7,989 nucleotides of DNA, taken from NCBI GenBank assembly GCA_947627085.1, contig CANQUO010000095.1, positions 1-7,989 on the forward strand. Reading direction: 5' to 3'. Every line of letters begins with the position of its first letter. Within the stretch, counting starts at the first letter, position 1. The notes beneath the pieces were generated by a model. That model was not told the origin of the DNA, made no database searches, and saw only the letters and a list, made by a program, of their open reading frames with translations. Of the stretch, positions 1-6,255 are shown piece by piece. This DNA comes from an uncultured Oscillospiraceae bacterium. GTDB lineage: Bacteria > Bacillota > Clostridia > Oscillospirales > Oscillospiraceae. A program made the translations under genes and the position numbers.

Positions 1-1334
1 GCCTTCTGGCCCTCCACCTGGGCCACTCTGGCGGCCATGGGGACGGCGGAGACGCCCGCCGCGCCGATGAGGGGATTTATCTTCCCGCCGGAGAGCTTAT
101 ACATGAGCTTGCCGACGAGTAACCCGCCCACGGTCGAGAAGCAGAAGGCGATAAGGCCCAGCACCACGATCTTCAGAGTGTTCAGCGTCAGGAACCGCGC
201 GGCCACGGTGGTCGCGCCCACGGAGATGCCCAAAAACAGCGTCACGATGTTCATCAGGGCGTTCTGGGCCACGTCGGAGAGCCTTTCCGTGACACCCGTC
301 TCACGGAGGAGATTGCCGAACATGAGGCACCCGATAAGAGGCGCGGTGGAGGGCAGGAGCAGTATAACGAACCCGGCCACCAAAATGGGGAAGACTATCT
401 TTTCGGTCTTGCTGACCTCCCGAAGCTGCTCCATCTTGACGCTCCGCTCCTTCTCGGTGGTCAAAAGCCTCATGATGGGCGGCTGGATCATGGGGATAAG
501 GGCCATGTAGGAGTATGCCGCGATGGCGATGGGGCCCAATAGCGCCGGCGCCAACAGCATACACGTCATTATCGCCGTCGGTCCGTCCGCGCCGCCGATT
601 ATACCGATGGACGCGGCCTCATTGCCGGTAAAGCCCAGAAGCACCGCCCCGAAGAAGGCGAAGAACACGCCGAACTGGGCCGCCGCGCCCAAAAGGAAGC
701 TCTTGGGGTTGGCGATAAGGGGCCCGAAGTCCGTCATGGCGCCCACACCGATGAAGATGAGGCAGGGGTAGATACCGGCCTTCACGCCGATGTAGAGGAT
801 GTCGAGAAGTCCGCCCAGATGCGCGATATCCGTAAAGGACAGCTCACCCACCAGGTTCCCGTCGATGCTCATGGCCACGCTGTCGTCATATTCCGGGCTC
901 GTGATCAGCGCCTGAAAATCGGCGCTTATGTCCCCGCCCTCCGACTTGAGCTTCTCGAAATACTCCTCGATCTGGGCGGAGGAGCGCCCGCAGGCCCGGG
1001 CCGCCACGTAGTAGTAGTACTCGTCCTGAGTGTATATCCGCTCCTGGGCGGAGTTATAAAGGGCGTAGTCGTTGTCCACATCGTATGGGCACTCGTGTAC
1101 GTAGGCGTCCCACATGCCCATGTGGTAGAGCCCCGCCCCGGGAAGGTTCGTAAGCAGGCACCCGAAAGCTATGCCCACCAGCAACAGCGGCTCAAACTTC
1201 TTCTTGATGCCCAGATACAATAGCACCAGGGCCACCGCGATCATAATGAGCGACTTCCAGCCGCCCGAAGCGAAGAAGCCCATAAAGCCCGACTCAAGCC
1301 AGAGCTTTTTCAGGGTCTCTAAAATGTTGTCCAT
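1..1334 (-). CDS. oadB: Na+-translocating oxaloacetate decarboxylase, beta subunit (OadB/MmdB/GcdB family), 3' end cut by window edge
   Basis: This is the integral membrane subunit that decarboxylates carboxybiotin and couples this to sodium export. The frame stays open from ATG at 1334 to the left edge (444 full codons). Recognisable family blocks are KKFEPLLLVGIAFG near residues 47-60, GVGAMTDFGPLIANP with the sodium-site Asp at residue 202, GIIGGADGPTA, AAYSYMALIPMIQPPIM, and NPLIGAAGVSAVPMAAR close to the edge. By comparison with Klebsiella OadB (433 aa) about 45 residues including a final helix are missing, so the full protein would be near 490 aa. The excess lies mainly in a long hydrophilic, Tyr/Asp/Glu-rich loop at about residues 70-175, which contains four consecutive Tyr. 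An AAGGGGG Shine-Dalgarno about 8 bases upstream supports the start. It follows the biotin carrier gene by 13 bases. The family is certain; whether the substrate is oxaloacetate is inferred from the alpha subunit. Confidence 0.95.
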   Translation of the reverse strand, partial: MDNILETLKKLWLESGFMGFFASGGWKSLIMIAVALVLLYLGIKKKFEPLLLVGIAFGCLLTNLPGAGLYHMGMWDAYVHECPYDVDNDYALYNSAQERIYTQDEYYYYVAARACGRSSAQIEEYFEKLKSEGGDISADFQALITSPEYDDSVAMSIDGNLVGELSFTDIAHLGGLLDILYIGVKAGIYPCLIFIGVGAMTDFGPLIANPKSFLLGAAAQFGVFFAFFGAVLLGFTGNEAASIGIIGGADGPTAIMTCMLLAPALLGPIAIAAYSYMALIPMIQPPIMRLLTTEKERSVKMEQLREVSKTEKIVFPILVAGFVILLLPSTAPLIGCLMFGNLLRETGVTERLSDVAQNALMNIVTLFLGISVGATTVAARFLTLNTLKIVVLGLIAFCFSTVGGLLVGKLMYKLSGGKINPLIGAAGVSAVPMAARVAQVEGQK

Positions 1335-1347
1335 GGTCCGCGCCCCC

Positions 1348-1749
1348 TTACGCCAGCACCACTAAGGGCGAGCCGGTCTCCACCTTGGCGCCCTTCTGCG
1401 TGACCACCTGGGCCACGGTACCGTCCCGGGGAGCCATTATCTCGTTCTCCATCTTCATGGCCTCCAGGATGACCAGCACGTCGCCGGACTTGACCTTGTC
1501 CCCGGCGGCCACGTTTATCTTGACTATGTTCCCCGGCATGGGCGCGTTGACGGCCTCGCCCTCCGCGATTTGGGCGGCGGGGGCGGCGGGAGCCGCCGGG
1601 ACTGCGGGAGCGGCCGGGGTTGCGGGGGTATCCGAAGCGGCGGCCGCCGGCGCCGGGGCCGTAGCGTCGTACTCGTCCAAAAGCATGGCCTCGCCGTGCT
1701 CGACCTCCACCTCGTAGGTCCTTCCGTTCAAGGTGACTAAATACTTCAT
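1348..1749 (-). CDS. Biotin carboxyl carrier subunit of the decarboxylase (free-standing biotinyl domain protein)
   Basis: This 133-aa protein carries the biotin that shuttles CO2 between the cytoplasmic alpha subunit and the membrane beta subunit. The N-terminal 27 residues (MKYLVTLNGRTYEVEVE...) form the short strand-rich cap typical of these carriers. Residues about 30-60 are a flexible Ala/Pro linker, and residues about 66-133 are a biotinyl/lipoyl fold with the biotinylation motif EAMKMEN, target Lys99. In Klebsiella OadA this domain is fused to the C-terminus of alpha; here it is separate, as in MmdC of methylmalonyl-CoA decarboxylase and GcdC of glutaconyl-CoA decarboxylase. Its start overlaps the stop of the upstream OadG-like gene (ATGA), and a GGGAGGT Shine-Dalgarno lies about 9 bases upstream, inside that gene. 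No biotin ligase is in the window. Confidence 0.95.
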   Translation of the reverse strand: MKYLVTLNGRTYEVEVEHGEAMLLDEYDATAPAPAAAASDTPATPAAPAVPAAPAAPAAQIAEGEAVNAPMPGNIVKINVAAGDKVKSGDVLVILEAMKMENEIMAPRDGTVAQVVTQKGAKVETGSPLVVLA

Positions 1750-2084
1750 TTTTTGTTGACCTCCCTGATAGAGATAAAGCGCAGTTCGTTAATTGGTGTG
1801 TGGAGCTCGTCGGCCACGATGGCCATAATCATCGCCGCGTCCCGCTCCGGCGTGTCGTAGAGCTTCAGCTCTCCCGCCGCGCCCGGGGCCTTCTCCGGCT
1901 CCCTCTCCGGTACCGGGGCCGCCGCCGGAGCGACATTCACCGCCGGGGCCGCCACGGCGGGCTTTTTCGCGGCCATGAGCTTGCCCATCAGCACCACCAC
2001 AATGACTAAAAGCGCGATGCCCAGAAAGACGATGGCGTAGCCCATCACGGCGTCAATGACCGCCTCGGATAATTTCATCTTCAT
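1746..2084 (-). CDS. oadG: OadG-type small membrane subunit of sodium-pumping decarboxylase (gamma/delta)
   Basis: This 112-aa protein has one N-terminal transmembrane helix (about residues 14-34), then an Ala/Pro-rich stretch (about 41-65), and a short conserved-looking C-terminal segment (AAMIMAIVADEL...PINELRFISIREV) of the kind seen in Clostridia OadG/MmdD-like proteins. In characterised pumps this subunit anchors and stabilises the complex between alpha and beta. Its ATG overlaps the oadA stop codon (ATGA) and its stop overlaps the next ATG, so translation is probably coupled on both sides. The start at 2084 is preferred over the in-frame ATG at 2078 because GGAGG in the end of oadA is then well spaced. 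Sequence conservation in this family is low, so the call leans on topology, the C-terminal motif and gene position. Confidence 0.88.
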   Translation of the reverse strand: MKMKLSEAVIDAVMGYAIVFLGIALLVIVVVLMGKLMAAKKPAVAAPAVNVAPAAAPVPEREPEKAPGAAGELKLYDTPERDAAMIMAIVADELHTPINELRFISIREVNKK

Positions 2085-3487
2085 GCCTTCTCCTCCACGA
2101 TGGAGTACTTCACGTGGTGCTCCCGCTCCTCACGGCGGGCCTTCAGGAATTTCACCGTCTGGTCCGGGTAGCAGATGTAGCTCATTATATCCTCCTCGCT
2201 CCCGGCAAGCTCGCCAAGGGCCGCTTTGGCGTCCTCAAATTCCTTGCCCGTGCGCTTGGAGTCCTCCACCCGGCAGTCCGTGGGCTCGTTGCCCGCGCCG
2301 ATTATCTTGTCCTGAAGCTCCCGGCTCACCGGGGCGGGGGCGATGCCGTACTCGCCCCTGAAATAATTCTTTACCTCGTTTGATATCTGCTTGTACCGCT
2401 CGCCCATGAGGACGTTGACCACCGCCTGATTGCCCACCATCTGGGAAAGGGGCGTTACCAGCGGGGGATAGCCCAGGTCCTTTCTCACGTTGGGTATCTC
2501 AACCAGCGCCTCGTCAAATTTGTCAAGAGCGTTCATGTCCTTGAGGTTGGCTATCATGTTGCTGAGCATCCCGCCGGGGACCTTATAGACCAGCGCCTGA
2601 GAGTCCGTGCCCATGGACTTGGGATTTATGAGCCCGGAGTCTATATACTTCTGCTTTATGGGCTTGAAGTAGTCGTTGACCTTGTTGAGCACGCCCTCGT
2701 CAAGACCCGTCTCATAGCCCAGCTGAGTGAGGGCGTAATAGAGCGTCTCCGTGGCGGCCTGGCTGGTGCCGTTGGAGAAGCAGGAGGTGGCGGTGTCTAT
2801 CACGTCCACCCCGGACTCCACGGCCTTTATGAGGGTCATGTAGGCCATGCCGGTGGTGCAGTGGGTGTGGAGTATGAGGGGGATGTCGCCCACCTCGTCC
2901 TTTATGCCCTTTATGAGCCCCTCCGCCTCGGCGGGGGACATGGTCCCGGCCATGTCCTTAAGGCAGATGGTGTCAAAGCCCATCTTCTTGAGCTCCCGGC
3001 ACATCTCCACGTACTTCTTCACCGTGTGCACCGGGCTCTGGGTGTAGCTGATGCACCCGGAGGCGACGGTCATCTTGGTGGCGTATTTCTTCGTAGCCTC
3101 AAAGGCGGTCCTGATGTTGCGAAAATCGTTGAGGGCGTCGAAAATGCGTATGACGTCGATGCCGTTTTTAATGGAGAGACGTACAAACTCCTCCACCACG
3201 TCGTCGTGGTAGTGCTTGTAGCCCAGGAGGTTCTGACCGCGCAAAAGCATCTGGAGCCGGGTATTCGGCATCGCGGCCCTTATCTTCCGGAGCCGCTCCC
3301 AGGGGTCCTCGTTTAAATACCGAAGGCAGGAGTCGAAGGTCGCCCCGCCCCAGCACTCCACGGAGTAGTACCCGGCCTTGTCCATGGTGGGCAGGATGCC
3401 CTCATAATCGGAATAGGGCAGTCTGGTGGCCATCAGCGACTGGTTGGCATCCCGGAGCACCGTCTCTGTAAATTGAACTTTTTTCAT
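2081..3487 (-). CDS. oadA: Oxaloacetate decarboxylase alpha subunit (biotin-dependent carboxyltransferase, PycB/OadA family)
   Basis: This 468-aa cytoplasmic enzyme transfers CO2 from oxaloacetate to carrier-bound biotin, giving pyruvate. The HMGL-like TIM barrel starts with TETVLRDANQSLMATR, where Asp13 is a metal ligand. ECWGGATFD (about 44-52) and MLLRGQNLLGY (80-90) follow, then CLKDMAG with the catalytic Lys177 and LHTHCTTGMA with metal-binding His207 and His209. The conserved carboxyltransferase C-terminal part (TDSQALVYKVPGGMLSN, then TPLSQMVGNQAV) is present. The protein stops at a charged tail, without the Pro/Ala linker and biotinyl domain that make Klebsiella OadA about 600 aa; the carrier two genes downstream replaces it. 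The frame is open upstream to 3616, but homology begins at MKKVQFTETV and that upstream stretch contains the promoter, so ATG 3487 is chosen. The ribosome site is only a modest GGGGA. Such proteins are also annotated as pyruvate carboxylase subunit B; the neighbouring membrane subunits favour decarboxylase. Confidence 0.95.
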   Translation of the reverse strand: MKKVQFTETVLRDANQSLMATRLPYSDYEGILPTMDKAGYYSVECWGGATFDSCLRYLNEDPWERLRKIRAAMPNTRLQMLLRGQNLLGYKHYHDDVVEEFVRLSIKNGIDVIRIFDALNDFRNIRTAFEATKKYATKMTVASGCISYTQSPVHTVKKYVEMCRELKKMGFDTICLKDMAGTMSPAEAEGLIKGIKDEVGDIPLILHTHCTTGMAYMTLIKAVESGVDVIDTATSCFSNGTSQAATETLYYALTQLGYETGLDEGVLNKVNDYFKPIKQKYIDSGLINPKSMGTDSQALVYKVPGGMLSNMIANLKDMNALDKFDEALVEIPNVRKDLGYPPLVTPLSQMVGNQAVVNVLMGERYKQISNEVKNYFRGEYGIAPAPVSRELQDKIIGAGNEPTDCRVEDSKRTGKEFEDAKAALGELAGSEEDIMSYICYPDQTVKFLKARREEREHHVKYSIVEEKA

Positions 3488-3516
3488 GCAAAAATCCCCA
3501 TCTTTCCGCCCCCCAT
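3484..3516 (-). other. Possible 10-codon leader ORF overlapping the oadA start
   Basis: In the oadA leader, an ATG at 3516 opens a 10-codon frame (MGGGKMGIFA) whose TGA overlaps the oadA ATG as ATGA. This is the same overlap geometry as the downstream oad genes use. No good Shine-Dalgarno precedes it, and its first ATG lies within the palindrome CCCCATGGGG, so translation is doubtful. It could couple translation into oadA, whose own ribosome site is modest, or be coincidence. Confidence 0.2.
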
Positions 3517-3587
3517 GGGGCAAAAAACAAGTTAAATCAAGGGTGGGCCGGCGAAATTCTATCAATTCTCCAATCCCAACCCAGTAT

Positions 3588-3616
3588 ATAATACCATCAA
3601 AGTCCCGCCTTTGCAA
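3588..3616 (-). promoter_or_regulatory. Sigma-A-type promoter of the oad operon
   Basis: On the minus strand, TTGCAA (3616-3611) and TATTAT (3593-3588) are separated by exactly 17 bases, close to the TTGACA/TATAAT consensus. Transcription would start near 3581, leaving a leader of roughly 95 bases before oadA. It lies just downstream of the terminator of the preceding cluster, so the oad operon is an independent transcription unit. I see no recognisable Rex, CcpA or riboswitch signature in the leader. Confidence 0.7.
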
Positions 3617-3663
3617 CCGTAAACCCGCCGAAAAACCCCCATAATTTTGACGCTTTTCCCCGC

Positions 3664-3715
3664 AAAAAGAAAAACCCGCCGCCCCCCGCCGGTAAAGGCC
3701 AAAGGCCGGCAGGGG
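3664..3715 (-). terminator. Intrinsic terminator ending the ABC/transglutaminase cluster
   Basis: Read on the minus strand, CCCC-T-GCCGG (3715-3706), a 13-base loop, and CCGGC-GGGG (3692-3684) form a strong 9-bp GC stem with one bulged base. A G/C-rich stretch and the tract TTTTTCTTTTT (3674-3664) follow. The orientation fits termination of the transcript arriving from the transglutaminase gene, about 110 bases after its stop codon. No T-run follows the hairpin on the plus strand. Confidence 0.75.
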
Positions 3716-3734
3716 AGCACGCGGTTACTTTACT

Positions 3735-3827
3735 TCAAACAGGATCGTCCCACAGCGCCGTGGAGGCGATACGGAATGCCCGCTTCTTGACATTGGCGGT
3801 TCGTTCTTCCACATCCGTACCGTACAA
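3735..3827 (-). other. Open in-frame stretch directly after the transglutaminase stop codon
   Basis: After the TAA of the transglutaminase gene the same frame continues open for 30 codons to a TGA at 3737-3735. The protein-like composition includes TANVKKRAFRIASTALWDDP. There is no ATG and no Shine-Dalgarno. It could be a lost C-terminal tail of the upstream protein, a remnant of another gene, or chance; a 30-codon open stretch is not significant by length alone. Confidence 0.25.
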
Positions 3828-4610
3828 TTATTTACGGAATTCAAGATGCGTGATTCGCTGCCGACGCAGATCGAACCCCTCCGGGACCACATAGAAGGTA
3901 TCGCTCCCCTCCGGTTCTCCGAAGGCGGACACCGAATCGAAGAAGAAATAATATGAGTTTTTGGCGTAATACCAGTTAACGCCGGCGCTCCTTTTTTGCA
4001 GTTCACCGATTTTGGCGGGATTTTGCCGGTTGAGGACGGCGGACACCGGGCTCCTCGACCCGAAGGCCCGCCGGAGCTCCAAGCAGGAGAGCGGTTCCAC
4101 GCCGTCGGAGAAGTAACTGCCGTAGGTGGGGTCAAGGGCCATCCATTTTCCGCGTTTTCGGTCGTAAATCTCCGTGACCACATGGTTGTCCCCGTCGTAG
4201 GGGGAACAGGGCATTCCTCCGACACGGCGGGCGTAGATGCCAAGGGAGAGACAGCACTCGGCCAATATTTTGGCCTTGTTCAAACAGTTAATTCCCACGT
4301 CGGGCTTCTCAAAGCAGTACTCCAGCAACGCCAGCGAATCGCAGGGAATATGATTGTCATAGTTGCTTTCATGCTTCAGGCGCGGCGCGAGCCAGCGGCA
4401 CAGCCGCAACGCCCGCTCAAAGTCTCCGCCCTTTCCCGCCACCCGCTCAACGGGATATTGCTCCCGGAGCTTGCGAAACTCGGGGCAGTCAAAGACATAC
4501 TCTATTTTCAGCGGCTCCCCCTCGGCAAACACCGGAGCGTTAAAAAGTCCTCCGCTGAAAATATCCAGTACATAGTCATAAGGAAATACTCCATTTTCTT
4601 TTTGCGACAT
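3828..4610 (-). CDS. Transglutaminase-like superfamily protein
   Basis: This 260-aa protein has the transglutaminase/papain-like core in its middle. The nucleophile region GINCLNKAKILAECCLSLGI has Cys109, DNHVVTEIYD has His143, and WMALDPTYG has Asp160; with the GIYARRV strand between them this is the usual Cys-His-Asp order and spacing. Known members act as proteases/peptidases, amidases or crosslinkers, so the reaction cannot be named. No signal peptide or membrane helix is visible, so it is probably cytoplasmic, unlike its membrane neighbours. Residues about 165-260 are a separate, aromatic-rich C-terminal part with a Tyr/Phe run near 213-225. The ATG at 4610 is preceded by GGAGGA about 8 bases upstream. 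It starts 39 bases after the 146-aa membrane protein gene and is the last gene before the terminator, so it probably belongs to the same transcript. Confidence 0.85.
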   Translation of the reverse strand: MSQKENGVFPYDYVLDIFSGGLFNAPVFAEGEPLKIEYVFDCPEFRKLREQYPVERVAGKGGDFERALRLCRWLAPRLKHESNYDNHIPCDSLALLEYCFEKPDVGINCLNKAKILAECCLSLGIYARRVGGMPCSPYDGDNHVVTEIYDRKRGKWMALDPTYGSYFSDGVEPLSCLELRRAFGSRSPVSAVLNRQNPAKIGELQKRSAGVNWYYAKNSYYFFFDSVSAFGEPEGSDTFYVVPEGFDLRRQRITHLEFRK

Positions 4611-4649
4611 AAATAAATCCTCCGTTTCTTTATTTTAATGTAATGTGCC

Positions 4650-5090
4650 TTAATCTGTGGTATCTATCAGGTTTATAAACTCCCCGATAAATTCGTCCGC
4701 GCCGCTCATTATGTAATTGGCGCCGCCCATTGACATCTGGCCGGAATCGGAAAGGATAACGGAATCCACCAAATCGCCGCCCTCGTATATCGAGATCACG
4801 AGCAGCTTTTCGCGGGGCGTCATGCCGCTGTCCGAAAACGGTAGGCTCCGCCTGAATGTGTGTCCGTCCATCAGGTTCAGAATGTCCTTGGTGACAGCGA
4901 TATTCTCCCAGGTCCGCGTGTCGTTGTGTGCCGCTCCGTCCTTGGCGCCGAGGGTGGTGCAGGTCACAAAGAGCAAATCGTTTTCCGCAATTCTGTCCGT
5001 AAGACTGTGGGGCCAGAAATAGACTATCGCTCCCAAAACAATTATCGCCGCCAGAATAACCGCCATGATAATAATCGCTGTTTTTTTCAT
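4650..5090 (-). CDS. Membrane-anchored extracytoplasmic protein of unknown function
   Basis: I do not recognise this 146-aa protein. It begins with MKK and a single strong hydrophobic helix (about residues 4-26). No lipobox cysteine follows, so it is probably an uncleaved anchor, with about 115 residues on the outer face. The soluble part is mixed alpha/beta in appearance and rich in Asp, Ser and Gly, with segments such as EKLLVISIYEGGDLVDSVIL that suggest beta strands. An AAGGAG ribosome site about 8 bases from the ATG supports the start. It lies between the 58-aa membrane protein and the transglutaminase gene, all on one strand, which suggests a role at the membrane with the ABC transporter cluster. 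No enzymatic motif is visible. Confidence 0.75.
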   Translation of the reverse strand: MKKTAIIIMAVILAAIIVLGAIVYFWPHSLTDRIAENDLLFVTCTTLGAKDGAAHNDTRTWENIAVTKDILNLMDGHTFRRSLPFSDSGMTPREKLLVISIYEGGDLVDSVILSDSGQMSMGGANYIMSGADEFIGEFINLIDTTD

Positions 5091-5177
5091 TTCAAATTCT
5101 CCTTTTTCATATTTACGTTAAACATATGGATATGCCGCGAAAACGAGACAGGCCAGCACACAAAGGCCAAACGGCTG

Positions 5178-5354
5178 TTACACCCTATCCAATAACACCC
5201 CCGCGCCGGTTACCGCCGCCAGGAACTCGATGCCCTTAAGGTACATATTATAATGTGCCCAACCGATAATTCGCCTGGATAAGAAGTAGATTCCTACAAA
5301 TAGAGCGAGGGAAATAATCGCTCTTAAGACGGATTCTTTGACAGTATCTTTCAT
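5178..5354 (-). CDS. Small two-helix membrane protein (58 aa)
   Basis: This unrecognised small protein, starting MKDTVKESVLRAIIS, has two predicted membrane helices (about residues 10-26 and 41-55). A positively charged loop containing SRRIIGWAHYN lies between them. The ATG at 5354 is chosen because GGAGG sits 8 bases upstream; the alternative GTG at 5363 falls inside that ribosome site. It lies 25 bases after the stop of the 66-aa gene and is probably co-transcribed with it. The frame continues after the TAA with 19 hydrophobic codons, so a third helix may have been lost. It could be a small accessory or immunity-type protein, but nothing in the sequence proves this. Confidence 0.65.
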   Translation of the reverse strand: MKDTVKESVLRAIISLALFVGIYFLSRRIIGWAHYNMYLKGIEFLAAVTGAGVLLDRV

Positions 5355-5379
5355 CCTTGGCACCTCCGCATATTTCGAT

Positions 5380-5580
5380 CTAATCGTCTTTGCTGCTCGT
5401 CAGCTTGTTTAACGCAAGAAACAGCCCTGTTGAAATGAAAGAGAGCATGATGTAGGGCGGGAATGGCGATGACGATCTGCCTATATATCCGGGCTTTAAA
5501 TACATAGCCGCCAATACCACCATCGTGATTGCCGATATAATAGCAAAAATGCGCATGATCAATGGAATATATTTGTTCAT
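5380..5580 (-). CDS. Small two-helix membrane protein (66 aa)
   Basis: I do not recognise a family. The protein (MNKYIPLIMRIFAIISAITM...) has a first helix at about residues 6-25, a short loop with KPGYIGRSSSPFPP, a second helix at about 42-57, and a charged tail ending SSKDD. The frame is open upstream to 5652, but AGGAGG lies 6 bases before the ATG at 5580 and the upstream part is not protein-like, so 5580 is the start. It is separated from the preceding 192-aa gene by about 96 AT-richer bases, in which I see no convincing promoter. It may be on the same transcript as the ABC genes or start a second one. Confidence 0.65.
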   Translation of the reverse strand: MNKYIPLIMRIFAIISAITMVVLAAMYLKPGYIGRSSSPFPPYIMLSFISTGLFLALNKLTSSKDD

Positions 5581-5676
5581 GATTATCCTCCTATTCGATG
5601 ACAAATAAAGTTTGATTTTATGATAATATAACGCCGGGAAGAGCTCACCCATAACGCTGAGAGAAATTGAGCAATT

Positions 5677-6255
5677 TTATTGAAGGACTATTATTTTGCG
5701 CGTCGGATAGGCCGTCAGTTGCAGGAACAAATCGTAACGGTCAAGGCTGTTCCACGTTCCGTGGCTGAAATTGGCCTTATATAGGCCGTAAGGGAGGGTC
5801 AGCCGGTACTCCGTGTTGGTCGAAAGGGTGATACCGGAGTTTCCCTGTAAAACGGGATTCAGCCGATCCAGTGCGTCGTAGTCCAGGAAAAGAAGCTCGT
5901 CGATCCCGTATAGTCTGAGTTCCGCAAGCGGGACTCCCTCGGCGTCGCTACCGACATTTTTGAGAGTTATATCTACCAGTGCAAGCTTTTCCGGCGTATT
6001 TCCCTCTATATCCGGGCAGACCTCCGCAAAGTCTACAACCTTAACTCCGTTGACGCAAATGAGATACCCGTCTGCCTGGATATGATAGTTAATCTCGTCC
6101 TCTCCAAAGGAGACGAATTCTCCCGTGGAGCAGGTCAACGTCTCACAGTTGTCAAGGCTGTCGTAGAATTGGTTGAGAGAAGTGTATCTGGCGTACCACG
6201 CAACCGCCAGAATAACAATCGCAAGAGGGATAATGACAAGCTTTAGCTTTTTCAT
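5677..6255 (-). CDS. Membrane-anchored extracytoplasmic protein, translationally coupled to ABC ATPase
   Basis: This 192-aa protein has an N-terminal MKKLKL plus one hydrophobic helix (about residues 5-21), no lipobox, and an outer domain of about 170 residues. That domain looks beta-rich: KLALVDITLKNVGSDAEG (about 90-107) resembles the strand motif of telokin-like/Ig-like DUF4352-type domains, and Clostridia have similar anchored proteins beside ABC transporters (DUF5028-like). This is recollection, not a search. Four cysteines (37, 42, 67, 80) lie in the outer domain. The ATG overlaps the stop of the ATPase gene (ATGA), so the protein is probably made in step with the transporter. It may be an accessory or ligand-sensing subunit. 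Confidence 0.72.
   Translation of the reverse strand: MKKLKLVIIPLAIVILAVAWYARYTSLNQFYDSLDNCETLTCSTGEFVSFGEDEINYHIQADGYLICVNGVKVVDFAEVCPDIEGNTPEKLALVDITLKNVGSDAEGVPLAELRLYGIDELLFLDYDALDRLNPVLQGNSGITLSTNTEYRLTLPYGLYKANFSHGTWNSLDRYDLFLQLTAYPTRKIIVLQ

Noticed and set aside
37..1365. Several plus-strand open frames opposite oadB
   Set aside because: They are antisense shadows of a clearly homologous, GC-rich minus-strand gene and have no recognisable domains or ribosome sites.
3584..3592. TATAAT-like sequence on the plus strand
   Set aside because: It is the near-symmetric complement of the minus-strand -10, with no plus-strand -35 and no plus-strand gene.
3488..3616. N-terminal extension of oadA by 43 codons
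   Set aside because: It contains the promoter and leader, has no family similarity, and homologues begin at the MKKVQFTETV position.
3725..4243. A 172-codon minus-strand frame overlapping the transglutaminase gene
   Set aside because: It is in another frame of a gene with an intact catalytic triad, its composition is low-quality (Pro, Ser, Arg rich), and there is no ribosome site.
3996..4616. A 206-codon plus-strand frame opposite the transglutaminase gene
   Set aside because: It is an antisense shadow; the minus strand has the catalytic motifs and the GGAGGA start signal.
5581..5652. N-terminal extension of the 66-aa protein
   Set aside because: AGGAGG lies just before the ATG at 5580, inside the would-be extension.
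5581..5676. Possible promoter before the 66-aa gene (TATATT/TATCAT-like -10)
   Set aside because: No -35 hexamer close to consensus at 16-18 bases was found, so I do not annotate it.
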